From Lentzea flava (lineage in GTDB: Bacteria > Actinomycetota > Actinomycetes > Mycobacteriales > Pseudonocardiaceae): DNA of 64,000 nt. The stretch spans positions 1-64,000 of the forward strand of contig NZ_BMRE01000009.1 in NCBI RefSeq assembly GCF_014648475.1, read 5' to 3'. The position numbers were made by a program, and so were the translations under genes. How positions within the stretch are numbered: the first letter of the stretch is position 1; each line of letters starts with the position of its first letter. Positions 53,034-63,607 of the stretch are shown here, in pieces. The notes under the pieces were generated by a model. The model was not told where the DNA came from and searched no databases. It saw only the letters and a program-made list of their open reading frames with translations.

Positions 53034-54014
53034 ATGGCCGGAAGCTTGGTGGGATTCCTCTTCACGTACTTCGCGCTGGTGTGGACGTCGTTCGGGCAGA
53101 AGGCGGAGAACGCCGCGTTGCCCGAGCTGTCACTGCAGCATTCGTGGGCGTCCGACGTGGACATGGCGATCATCGTCGCTGCGGTCCTCGTGGTCCTGAT
53201 AGCGCGCAAGAAGGCGTTTCCGCCGTTGCTGGTGCTCGGCGGGTCCGTGTTGCTCGCGCAGGTGCTGAAGCTCTACGTGCTGGTGCGGCCCGCGTTGGAC
53301 GAGGACGCGGTGCTGGTGCACAACAGCTTCCCGAGTGGACACACGACGGCCGCGGTGGCGTCGGTGATCGCGGTGACCATGGCGGTGCCGAAGCGGTTCG
53401 CGCTCGTGGTCGCGGTGCCCGGCGCGCTCGCGGCCGGGGCGGTGGCGGCCGAGACGGTCTCGCTCGGCTGGCACCGGTTCAGCGACACGCTCGGCGCGGC
53501 GCTGCTGGTGTCGGCGATCGCGTTCCTGGTGCTGCGCAAGTGGACCGCGGGGCTCGTCGTGCCACCCGCGATCGCCGCGGGCGGGGTGTGGCTGATGATG
53601 ACGTACCCGCAGGCCACGCCGTCGACGTTGGCCGGCGTCGTGACCGCGGGTGTCGTCGGGCACTTCGGGTGGGTCATGGGCGGTCCTGGCCGTCGGGGCG
53701 ACCAGGACCACTCACGACCCGGGCACGACTCACTCGTCGTGGTCGGTGGCGATCAGTTCGGCGATGGCGTCCAGAGCGGCGTCCGCTCCGTCCCCGTCGG
53801 CGCTGAGCACCACCTCGTCACCGTGCATAGCGCCGAGGGTCATCAGACCCAGCACACTCGCCGCGTCCACGGCTTCGCCGCCGTCCTTGCGGATGGTGAC
53901 CGTCACCGGCTGGTCGGCGGCGGCCTTCGCCAGCAGTGCGGCAGGCCGGGCGTGCAGTCCGACCTTGCTGGCCACGGTGACCCGTCGCTCGGCCATGATG
54001 GTTCCTCCCGGTAG
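53034..54014 (+). CDS. PAP2-family phosphatase with antisense-overlapping C-terminus
   Basis: This protein is a membrane PAP2 (type 2 phosphatidic acid phosphatase) superfamily member. The catalytic elements are the FPSGHTTAAV motif (about 102-111) and SLGWHRFSDTLGA (about 141-153), with a weak first motif, KLYVLVRP (about 80-87). The PAP2 fold with its helices ends near residue 220. The open frame continues for another 100 residues with no stop, covering the whole antisense ptsH gene. The tail is low-complexity and not PAP2-like, so it is either a real overlapping extension or an artefact. Likely substrates are undecaprenyl pyrophosphate or a phospholipid. Confidence 0.72.
   Translation: MAGSLVGFLFTYFALVWTSFGQKAENAALPELSLQHSWASDVDMAIIVAAVLVVLIARKKAFPPLLVLGGSVLLAQVLKLYVLVRPALDEDAVLVHNSFPSGHTTAAVASVIAVTMAVPKRFALVVAVPGALAAGAVAAETVSLGWHRFSDTLGAALLVSAIAFLVLRKWTAGLVVPPAIAAGGVWLMMTYPQATPSTLAGVVTAGVVGHFGWVMGGPGRRGDQDHSRPGHDSLVVVGGDQFGDGVQSGVRSVPVGAEHHLVTVHSAEGHQTQHTRRVHGFAAVLADGDRHRLVGGGLRQQCGRPGVQSDLAGHGDPSLGHDGSSR
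53730..53996 (-). CDS. ptsH: HPr phosphocarrier protein
   Basis: HPr passes phosphate from enzyme I to EIIA. The 88-residue protein has the active histidine His15 in GLHARPAA and the AASVLGLMTLG region holding the regulatory serine of this family. Length is normal. It lies 33 nt after the EIIC gene and is the last gene of the dasR-EIIC-ptsH operon. The gene is fully antisense to the 3' end of the PAP2 frame. Enzyme I is not in the window. Confidence 0.95.
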   Translation of the reverse strand: MAERRVTVASKVGLHARPAALLAKAAADQPVTVTIRKDGGEAVDAASVLGLMTLGAMHGDEVVLSADGDGADAALDAIAELIATDHDE

Positions 54015-54029
54015 AGCTGGTTGTGCTGG

Positions 54030-55313
54030 CTACTTCTCGTTCTTCGCGGGCTTCTCGGCACCGGCCGAAGTGCGCTCGGCCGTGCCGACGACGCTCTCGT
54101 CCGCCTCCGGCGACTCGTCGTCCTCGCGACCCGGCGTCTTCAGGTTCCACTTGGTGATGACCCAGCGGAACAGGAAGTAGTACACCACCGCGTAGATCAG
54201 GCCGAGAATGATCAGCATCCACGGCTTGGTGGCGATGTTCCAGTTCAGGATGAAGTCGATCGCACCGGCCGAGAACGAGAAGCCGTCGTGCACGTCCAGC
54301 GCGTTCGAGATCGCGAGCGAGGTGCCGGTCAGCACCGCGTGGATCACGTAGAGCGGCCACGCCACGAACATGAACGCGAACTCCAGCGGCTCCGTCACAC
54401 CGGTGATGAACGCGGTGAGCGCGGCGGAGCCCATGATGCCGCCGATGATCTTGCGCTGGTTCGGCCGTGCGGTGTGCACGATCGCGAGCGCGGCGGCCGG
54501 GAGGGCGAACATGAGGATCGGGAAGAAGCCGGTCTGGAACGTGCCGGCGGTCGGGTCGCCCGCGAGGAAGCGCGGGATGTCACCGGTCTTGTCGTTGTAG
54601 GTGCCGAACTGGAACCACACGACGTTGTTGACGATGTGGTGCAGACCGAGCGGGATGAGCAGGCGGTTCACGGTGCCGTAGATGAACGCACCGATGATCG
54701 TGCTGCCGGTGACCCACTCGCCGACCGCGGTGAGGCCGGCGTTGAACCACGGGTACACGAGGCCCAGCACGACACCGAAGATCACCATGACACCGGCGAC
54801 GAGGATCGGCACGAACCGGCGGCCACCGAAGAACGCCAGGTACGGAGGCAGCTTGATGCGGTGGTACCGCTGCCACAGCAGTGCCGTCGTGATGCCGACG
54901 ACGATGCCGCCGAGCACCCCGTAGTTGATCAGCACGGGCTTCGCGGCCGGGTCCGTCGGCTGGTCGAGGACCAACGGCGACATGGCCTTGAACACGCTCG
55001 TCAGCACGACGTAGCCGACGACGCCGGCGAGTGCGGTGGAGCCGTCACCGCGCCGGGCGAACCCGACGGCGATGCCGACCGCGAACAGCAGGGCGAGGTT
55101 GCTGAACAGCGCGTCGCCCGCCGCGCCGATCACCGCGGCGACGGCGTTCCAGCCGAGACCGTCCTTGCCCAGCATGTCCGGCTGACCGAAGCGGAGCAGG
55201 AGACCTGCCGCGGGCAGCACGGCGATCGGCAGCATGAGGCTGCGACCGAAGCGCTGCAACGTGGCGAGGCCCTTGATCTGACGACCGCCCACATCTGCGG
55301 TGTTGGCGCTCAT
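54030..55313 (-). CDS. nagE: PTS EIIC membrane permease, N-acetylglucosamine/glucose type
   Basis: This 427-residue permease belongs to the Glc-type EIIC family: an early LPIAVLPAAGLLLRFGQ, LHHIVNNVVWFQFG, and the substrate-site GVTEPLEFAFMF. A charged cytosolic tail of about 45 residues takes the place of fused EIIB. It resembles NagE2 of streptomycetes. The EIIB and EIIA partners are the divergent genes at 56176 and 56409. It overlaps the dasR stop by 4 nt (ATGA). N-acetylglucosamine is favoured because of DasR, but glucose is possible. Confidence 0.88.
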   Translation of the reverse strand: MSANTADVGGRQIKGLATLQRFGRSLMLPIAVLPAAGLLLRFGQPDMLGKDGLGWNAVAAVIGAAGDALFSNLALLFAVGIAVGFARRGDGSTALAGVVGYVVLTSVFKAMSPLVLDQPTDPAAKPVLINYGVLGGIVVGITTALLWQRYHRIKLPPYLAFFGGRRFVPILVAGVMVIFGVVLGLVYPWFNAGLTAVGEWVTGSTIIGAFIYGTVNRLLIPLGLHHIVNNVVWFQFGTYNDKTGDIPRFLAGDPTAGTFQTGFFPILMFALPAAALAIVHTARPNQRKIIGGIMGSAALTAFITGVTEPLEFAFMFVAWPLYVIHAVLTGTSLAISNALDVHDGFSFSAGAIDFILNWNIATKPWMLIILGLIYAVVYYFLFRWVITKWNLKTPGREDDESPEADESVVGTAERTSAGAEKPAKNEK

Positions 55314-56065
55314 CGGGTACCTCCCTTGGCGGAGTTCGGTCCGGTCCCCGGGACGGTCCGGTCCAGTTGCATGGTCACCTGGTAGAGATCGCCCCGGTAC
55401 CAGGAAGTCACGTCTTCACACGGCCGCCCCTGAGAGCTGGCGACCCTTCTGAACACGAGCAGCGGGCTGCCCTTGCGGACGTCGAGCGCCTTGGCCGTCT
55501 CGGCGTCGGCGGTCTCCGCCCACACGGTCTGCCTCGCGTGGTCGAGCTGCACCCCGTACTTCGCCGCGAAGAGCTCGTAGAGCGACCCGGTGAGGTCGCA
55601 CCGGTCGAGCTCGGGCAGCAGGTGCGGGCTGTACCAGCCGGCCTCCAGGGCCAACGGCACCCCGTCGGCCTTGCGCAGCCGCACGACGCGATAGGCGTAC
55701 TCGTCGTCGTCCAGCCCCAGCGAGGCCTTCGAACCGGGAACGGCCTGCCCGCAGGTGATCACCTCGGTGCTGGGCTCGAGCCCGCGCGCCTTCATCTCCG
55801 AGGTGAACGAGGCCAGGAACAGCTGCAGGTCGTAGCGGCGCCGCGCGGTGAACGTGCCGCGCCCCTTGGCCCGCGTGAGCAGGCCTTCTGCGACCAGTTG
55901 GCCTACTGCCGCCCGCACTGTGATGCGGGACACTCCGTACCGCTCGGCGAGGTCGCGTTCGGACGGAATGGGCGAGCCGGGGGCGAGGTCGTGCTCGGCG
56001 AGACGGCGCAGGATCTCGCGCAGCTGTGCGTGCTTGGGCTTGGGCCCGTCCACGATCTCGTGCAC
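55310..56065 (-). CDS. dasR: DasR-type GntR/HutC regulator
   Basis: This 251-residue regulator has a GntR winged helix (about 10-78; IPSERDLAERYGVSRITVRAAV) and a HutC/UbiC ligand domain (about 95-240) that in DasR binds glucosamine-6-phosphate. AGGAGG 7 nt before the GTG at 56065 decides the start; a frame opening at 56146 would include the operator. It is co-transcribed with EIIC and ptsH and divergent from EIIB-EIIA, with a near-consensus dre site between. In streptomycetes DasR links aminosugar uptake to chitin use and development. Confidence 0.9.
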   Translation of the reverse strand: MHEIVDGPKPKHAQLREILRRLAEHDLAPGSPIPSERDLAERYGVSRITVRAAVGQLVAEGLLTRAKGRGTFTARRRYDLQLFLASFTSEMKARGLEPSTEVITCGQAVPGSKASLGLDDDEYAYRVVRLRKADGVPLALEAGWYSPHLLPELDRCDLTGSLYELFAAKYGVQLDHARQTVWAETADAETAKALDVRKGSPLLVFRRVASSQGRPCEDVTSWYRGDLYQVTMQLDRTVPGTGPNSAKGGTR

Positions 56066-56091
56066 TCGCTCACCTCCTCGCAGTGGTACTT

Positions 56092-56107
56092 TCCGGTCTA
56101 GACCAGT
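56092..56107. promoter_or_regulatory. dre site (DasR operator)
   Basis: TCCGGTCTAGACCAGT matches the DasR consensus ACTGGTCTAGACCAGT at 14 of 16 positions. It lies between the divergent dasR and EIIB starts, 26 nt from dasR and 68 nt from EIIB, so it can control both operons. A half site, AGTGGTAC, lies just to the left. Confidence 0.85.
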
Positions 56108-56175
56108 TGGTGCGGGAGAATGCTCCGCGCACTGAGCGGGTGTCAACCGCTGTTACGGGAACGAGAGGTACGAAC

Positions 56176-56412
56176 GTGGCTGACGACAAGGCGCAGAAGA
56201 TCATCGACGCGCTGGGCGGCGCGTCCAACATCGTCGAGATCGAGCCGTGCATCACCCGTCTGCGGTGTGAGCTCGAAGACGGTTCCGTGGTGGACGAGAA
56301 GGCCCTGAAGGCGTTGGGAGCACACGGAGTCATGCGCTCCGGCAACGTCGTCCAGGTCGTCGTCGGCCCCGAGGCGGACACCCTCGCGTCGGACATCGAG
56401 GACCTCCTGTGA
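56176..56412 (+). CDS. nagF: PTS EIIB, N-acetylglucosamine/glucose type
   Basis: This 78-residue domain-sized protein carries the phosphorylated Cys25 in IEPCITRLRCEL, with the ALGAHGVMRSGNVVQVVVGP segment typical of Glc-type EIIB. It accepts phosphate from EIIA and passes it to the sugar entering through EIIC. The GTG at 56176 follows GAGAGG. It overlaps the EIIA gene by GTGA and is divergent from dasR. Confidence 0.93.
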   Translation: MADDKAQKIIDALGGASNIVEIEPCITRLRCELEDGSVVDEKALKALGAHGVMRSGNVVQVVVGPEADTLASDIEDLL

Positions 56413-56864
56413 GCCTCCGCGTCGGCAGCCCCGTGGCCGGCCGCGTGGTCGCGCTCTCCGCGGTGCCGGACCCGGTCTTCTCGCAGGCGATGGTCGGCCC
56501 CGGCGTGGCCGTCGAGCCGGTCCGCTCCCGGTCCGACGTGGTCTCTCCCGTCGACGGCACGGTCGTGACGCTGCACCCGCACGCGTTCGTGGTCGCGACC
56601 GCCGACGGCGCGGCCGTGCTGGTGCACCTCGGCATCGACACCGTGAAGCGCAAGGGCGATGGCTTCGAGCTGCACGTGGTCAAGGGCGAGGAGGTGCGCG
56701 CCGGTCAGCGCATCGTCACGTGGGACCCGGCCGAGGTAGAGGCCGCCGGTTTCGCACCAATCTGCCCGGTGATCGCCCTCGACGCCTCCGCCGACGTGCT
56801 CGGTGACGTGGCGCTGGACGTGGACGTGGCGGCGAACGACGCCCTGTTCGACTGGTCTCGCTGA
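56409..56864 (+). CDS. crr: PTS EIIA, glucose type (Crr)
   Basis: This 151-residue EIIA-Glc protein has the two active-site histidines His58 (LHPHAFVV) and His73 (VLVHLGIDTV), the DVVSPVDGTVV loop and a KGEEVRAGQ element. It takes phosphate from HPr and hands it to EIIB. It is coupled to the EIIB gene by a 4-nt overlap and followed by a hairpin terminator. Separate EIIA, EIIB and EIIC proteins are the usual actinobacterial arrangement for aminosugars. Confidence 0.93.
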   Translation: MSLRVGSPVAGRVVALSAVPDPVFSQAMVGPGVAVEPVRSRSDVVSPVDGTVVTLHPHAFVVATADGAAVLVHLGIDTVKRKGDGFELHVVKGEEVRAGQRIVTWDPAEVEAAGFAPICPVIALDASADVLGDVALDVDVAANDALFDWSR

Positions 56865-56865
56865 T

Positions 56866-56888
56866 CCCTGGCGTTTTCCCAGCCAGGG
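56866..56888 (+). terminator. terminator of the EIIB-EIIA operon
   Basis: CCCTGGC (56866-56872) and GCCAGGG (56882-56888) form a perfect 7-bp stem with a 9-nt loop containing a T-run, directly after the crr stop. Confidence 0.6.
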
Positions 56889-56910
56889 CTGAGGCACGGT
56901 GGAGCCGTGC

Positions 56911-56927
56911 GTGAACGGACCGTTCAC
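56911..56927. promoter_or_regulatory. 17-bp perfect palindrome upstream of the prepilin peptidase-aro operon
   Basis: GTGAACGG-A-CCGTTCAC is a perfect palindrome, followed at once by the 8-bp palindrome GACCGGTC (56928-56935). It lies 49 nt before the prepilin peptidase ATG, in the only sizeable gap of the operon. It is a strong operator candidate. Confidence 0.5.
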
Positions 56928-56976
56928 GACCGGTCGCGATTTGTGCCCGAGTCGTACCGAGCAGGACCGTGGTGCC

Positions 56977-57429
56977 ATGACCACGGTCCTGCTCGCGTTC
57001 GCGCTGAGTTCGCTGTGGACGGTCGCCGGCGTCCTGGACGCACCGCCGTCCTCGTACCTGCTGGCCTGGTTTGGCATCGTGCTCGCGCTGATCGATCTGC
57101 GGCACCACCGGTTGCCGGACGCCCTGACCCTCCCGCTGGGTGCCGCGCTGCTGCTCCTGCAGTTCCACAGGCTGGGAGAAGCGGCCCTTTCCGTGCTCCT
57201 TTTCGGTGGTGCTCATCTCGCTGTCCGGACGTGGCGCCCGCGCCTGATGGGCGGCGGAGACGTGAAGCTCGCGTTCGGCCTCGGCGCACCGCTCGCGCTG
57301 CCGTCGCTGCTACCTGCGGCGATCCTGTCCAGTGCGGTCACCCTCGCGCTCGCGGGCGTCAGACGCAGCCGCAGGGTGCCGCACGGTCCGGGGTTGCTGG
57401 CCGCCACCTGGGCTTTGACCACGCTGTGA
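56977..57429 (+). CDS. A24-family prepilin peptidase (short form)
   Basis: This 150-residue polytopic membrane protein carries the two catalytic aspartates of type IV prepilin peptidases, one in [12 protein letters not shown] (about 40) and one in [10 protein letters not shown] (about 88). It lacks the N-terminal methylase domain of full-length PilD, as usual for the short actinobacterial form. It would cleave prepilin-like leaders of pili or secretion proteins. Its place just before aroC is conserved in this phylum. The ATG at 56977 is chosen because upstream residues are not family-like. Confidence 0.83.
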   Translation: MTTVLLAFALSSLWTVAGVLDAPPSSYLLAWFGIVLALIDLRHHRLPDALTLPLGAALLLLQFHRLGEAALSVLLFGGAHLAVRTWRPRLMGGGDVKLAFGLGAPLALPSLLPAAILSSAVTLALAGVRRSRRVPHGPGLLAATWALTTL

Positions 57430-57442
57430 AAGGATTGCGACC

Positions 57443-60665
<3,223 letters not shown>

Positions 60666-60679
<14 letters not shown>

Positions 60680-60908
60680 CACGTGCTCGCCTCAGCCCGC
60701 TGACCAGCAGAACAGCCGCGATGGCCGTGAGCCCGAGCGCGGCTGCTCTCATGTCAGCCGAGTCCAGCCTGAACGCTGTCGTGGCGGTAGACCGCTTCCG
60801 GCCGGCCATCAGCAGGACGTCGCCGTGCACGTTGTGCATCTGCACGACAGAGGCGTTGTCACCGATCTCTGCTGAGAGGTTGTTGCGCATGCTGAAGTCG
60901 TCGGCCAT
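60666..60908 (-). CDS. small single-pass membrane protein with amyloid-like N-terminal motif
   Basis: This 80-residue protein starts at the ATG at 60908, with AAAGGA 5 nt upstream. The N-terminal half contains a short segment, [16 protein letters not shown] (about residues 16-31), alternating hydrophobic and polar residues around V-Q-M, reminiscent of bacterial RHIM-like amyloid signalling motifs. A membrane helix follows near 53-72. I do not recognise the family. Many actinobacteria have similar small proteins next to effector genes; the neighbour here is only aroQ, convergent by 14 nt. The function is unknown. Confidence 0.6.
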
Positions 60909-61090
60909 TGCCGTCCTTTGCTGGGGTGTGACACGGGGGTACCTCAATGATTAGGTGCCAATTCCGCTCCAGCCAGCCCAGTTGATCGCCAATCTGTGGT
61001 CAGCTAGTGGACATTCGGTATCCGTGCGTTTGGACCCGTGCACACTGCAGGTGAGGGGTGAAGCCGGTAGCCCCCACGTTGACACGGGTT

Positions 61091-61102
61091 GAACCGGTGT
61101 TC
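61091..61102. promoter_or_regulatory. LexA-like palindrome upstream of the VOC gene
   Basis: GAAC-CGGT-GTTC fits the core of actinobacterial SOS boxes (GAAC-N4-GTTC). It lies just downstream of a perfect TTGACA (61079-61084), which may be a -35, and 27 nt before the start of the VOC gene. One such core is expected by chance in a window this size, so the evidence is weak. Confidence 0.3.
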
Positions 61103-61129
61103 CACGACGTTTGACAGGAGTTGCGCTCG

Positions 61130-61507
61130 TTGCTGCACCACGTCGAGCTGTGGGTTCCTGACCTGCCCCGCGCCGAAGCCACGTTCGGGTGGCTCTTCAC
61201 CGAGCTCGGCTGGACCGAGCACCAGCGCTGGAACGTGGGCGTCAGCTGGAAACTCGACCACACCTACGTCGTGGTCGAGCAGTCCCCGGCCCTGACAGGT
61301 CCACACGATCGGATGAAAGCAGGCCTCAACCACCTGGCGCTGCACGCAGGCACGCGAGACGACGTCGACCGCCTGACCGAAGCAGCCCAGCACCACGGCT
61401 GGCACCTGATGTTCGCCGACGAACACCCGTTCGCGGGCGGCGAAGATCACTACGCCGCCTTCCTGGAGAACGAGGACGGCTTCGAGGTCGAGCTAGTGGC
61501 GGGCTGA
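61130..61507 (+). CDS. VOC-family (glyoxalase/bleomycin-resistance fold) protein
   Basis: This protein of about 125 residues has the vicinal-oxygen-chelate fold: LHHVELWVPDLPRAEATFGW at the N-terminus, HLALHAG in the middle and the closing FLENEDGFEVELV. Metal-ligand candidates are the N-terminal histidine, the second-module histidine and the C-terminal glutamate. The TTG at 61130 is preferred because AGGAG lies 9 nt upstream; the TTG at 61121 directly abuts that site. The substrate is unknown. Its end overlaps the convergent membrane protein gene by 15 nt. Confidence 0.75.
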   Translation: MLHHVELWVPDLPRAEATFGWLFTELGWTEHQRWNVGVSWKLDHTYVVVEQSPALTGPHDRMKAGLNHLALHAGTRDDVDRLTEAAQHHGWHLMFADEHPFAGGEDHYAAFLENEDGFEVELVAG

Positions 61508-61897
61508 GTCCTTCTGCGCGAGAAACCGGCCGAGCACCATCCCGAGCCCGGCCGGCGCCAGGATGAGCAGCGCCGTGAACGCCGCCCCGCCCGTCAGCGC
61601 GACCCAGAGCGCCTCCTGCCCGGTCTGGTCGACGAGCAGAGCCGACCCGATCACGCCCAGCGCACCGGCGAACGGGCCGGCGATCAGCGCGGCGATGAAC
61701 CACTGCATGCCGCGCGAGGGCATGTCGCGCAGCGTGTCGACCGCGCCCCAGATCACCGCGGCGGCGATGAGCAACCCGATGGCGATGGGGCGGACCGACG
61801 TGGCTTCGGGGCTGCGCACGCCCACGGCCGCCACGCCCGTCTGCACGGCTCCGTGCAGGAGCCCCATCCACAACGCACGGACGAACCAAGGACGCAT
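61493..61897 (-). CDS. B-4DMT family membrane protein
   Basis: This 134-residue protein has four membrane helices and matches the actinobacterial B-4DMT family of small drug/metabolite-transporter-like proteins. A member lies in the same place, between aroQ and pepQ, in mycobacteria. The substrate is unknown. It is divergent from pepQ by 35 nt. Confidence 0.78.
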   Translation of the reverse strand: MRPWFVRALWMGLLHGAVQTGVAAVGVRSPEATSVRPIAIGLLIAAAVIWGAVDTLRDMPSRGMQWFIAALIAGPFAGALGVIGSALLVDQTGQEALWVALTGGAAFTALLILAPAGLGMVLGRFLAQKDSARH

Positions 61898-61932
61898 GCG
61901 GACAGCTTAGGACTGGCCGTACGCTGCGAGAC

Positions 61933-63009
61933 ATGTCGTCGTACGCCGCACGCCGCACCGCACTGCGTCAGGAGCTCCAGGCCACGGGCCTGGACGCGCT
62001 GCTCGTCACGAACCTTCTGAACGTCCGTTATCTGACGGGATTCACCGGATCGAATGCCGCTGTCCTGATCGACGCGACCGGCGACGACAAGTCGGTGTTC
62101 TGCACCGACGGCAGGTATCTCACGCAGTCGGCCAGGCAGGTGCCGGACCTCGAGCGGCTGATCGACCGGCCGTGTGACATCGCCCTCGCGCGGAAGGCCA
62201 AGGGCAAGCTCGGGTTCGAGAGCCACCACGTCACGGTCGACGGCCTCGAAGCGCTGAACCAGGCGGCCGAGAAGGCGGAGCTCACCAGGGCGAGCGGCCT
62301 GGTCGAGAAGCTGCGGCTGGTCAAGGACGAGATCGAGATCGAGGCGCTGCGCATGGCGTGCGCGGCGGCGGACCGGGCGCTGGCGGCGTTGATCGGGCAC
62401 GGCGGGCTGCGGGCGGGGCGGACCGAGCGCGAGGTCGCGCGCGAGCTGGAGAGCCGCATGCTCGACCACGGTGCCGAGGGGCCGTCGTTCGCCTCGATCG
62501 TGGCGTTCGGCGCGAACTCGGCGGTGCCGCACCACTCGCCGACGGACGCGACGCTGCACGTGGGCGACTTCATCAAGCTCGACTTCGGGGCGCTCGTCGA
62601 CGGCTACCACTCGGACATGACCCGCACGCTCGTGCTCGGCAAGCCCGCCGACTGGCAGGTCGAGCTGTACGACCTGGTCGCGCGGTCGCAGGCGGCCGGG
62701 CGCAACGCCCTGAAACCGGGCGTGCAGCTGAGCGACGTCGACCACGCGTCGCGCGAGGTGATCGAGAAGGCCGGGCACGGCGAGGAGTTCCTGCACGGCC
62801 TCGGGCACGGGGTCGGGCTGGAGATCCACGAGGCACCGGCGTTGTCCAAGGCGGGTGACGGTACACTTTCGGCCGGTATGGCGGTCACCGTCGAGCCCGG
62901 CGTCTACTTGTCGGGGCGGGGCGGAGTCCGCATCGAGGACACCCTCGTGGTACGCGAAAGCGGGCCGGAGCTCCTCACCCTGACCACGAAAGAACTCGTG
63001 GTCGTCTGA
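61933..63009 (+). CDS. pepQ: Xaa-Pro aminopeptidase/dipeptidase family M24B
   Basis: This 358-residue metallopeptidase removes N-terminal residues ahead of proline. It has an N-terminal creatinase-like domain (about 5-130; [19 protein letters not shown]) and the pita-bread catalytic domain. Metal ligands are visible in [18 protein letters not shown] (two Asp), [14 protein letters not shown] (His), [11 protein letters not shown] (Glu) and [11 protein letters not shown] (Glu). It precedes efp by 31 nt, the order conserved across actinobacteria. Confidence 0.92.
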   Translation: MSSYAARRTALRQELQATGLDALLVTNLLNVRYLTGFTGSNAAVLIDATGDDKSVFCTDGRYLTQSARQVPDLERLIDRPCDIALARKAKGKLGFESHHVTVDGLEALNQAAEKAELTRASGLVEKLRLVKDEIEIEALRMACAAADRALAALIGHGGLRAGRTEREVARELESRMLDHGAEGPSFASIVAFGANSAVPHHSPTDATLHVGDFIKLDFGALVDGYHSDMTRTLVLGKPADWQVELYDLVARSQAAGRNALKPGVQLSDVDHASREVIEKAGHGEEFLHGLGHGVGLEIHEAPALSKAGDGTLSAGMAVTVEPGVYLSGRGGVRIEDTLVVRESGPELLTLTTKELVVV

Positions 63010-63040
63010 CACCCCGTCCAATCACAGGAGAAATTCCACC

Positions 63041-63607
63041 GTGGCCACCACGAACGACCTGAAGAACGGCCTGGTGCTGAACCTCGACGGCCAGCTGTGG
63101 ACCGTCACCGCGTTCCAGCACGTCAAGCCCGGCAAGGGTGGCGCCTTCGTGCGCACGACCCTCAAGCACGTGCTGACCGGGAAGGTCGTCGACAAGACCT
63201 TCAACGCGGGCACCAAGGTCGACACCGCCACCGTGGACAAGCGCGGCATGACCTTCCTCTACAAGGAGGGCACCGACTTCATCTTCATGGACGGCGACAC
63301 CTACGACCAGATCCCGGTCTCGGCCGAGGTCGTCGGCGACGCCGCGAACTACATGCTGGAGAACCAGGAGGCGGTCGTCGCCACGCACGAGGGCGTGCCG
63401 CTGTTCGTCGAGCTCCCCACCTCGGTCGAGCTCGTGATCGAGCACACCGACCCCGGCCTGCAGGGCGACCGCTCCACCGGCGGCACCAAGCCCGCGCGGC
63501 TCGAGACCGGCGCCGAGATCCAGGTCCCGCTGTTCGTCACGACCGGCGAGAAGATCAAGGTCGACACCCGCGACGGCCGCTACCTCGGCCGCGTCAGCGA
63601 CAAGTAA
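63041..63607 (+). CDS. efp: elongation factor P
   Basis: EF-P helps the ribosome through proline runs. The 188-residue protein has the three beta-barrel domains of the family; the tip lysine of domain I, Lys32 in KPGKGGAF, is present, and the C-terminal [14 protein letters not shown] and [16 protein letters not shown] segments are typical. The KPGKGGA loop with a plain lysine fits the actinobacterial form, which may act without modification. The GTG start follows AGGAG, and the stop overlaps nusB by one base. Confidence 0.97.
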   Translation: MATTNDLKNGLVLNLDGQLWTVTAFQHVKPGKGGAFVRTTLKHVLTGKVVDKTFNAGTKVDTATVDKRGMTFLYKEGTDFIFMDGDTYDQIPVSAEVVGDAANYMLENQEAVVATHEGVPLFVELPTSVELVIEHTDPGLQGDRSTGGTKPARLETGAEIQVPLFVTTGEKIKVDTRDGRYLGRVSDK

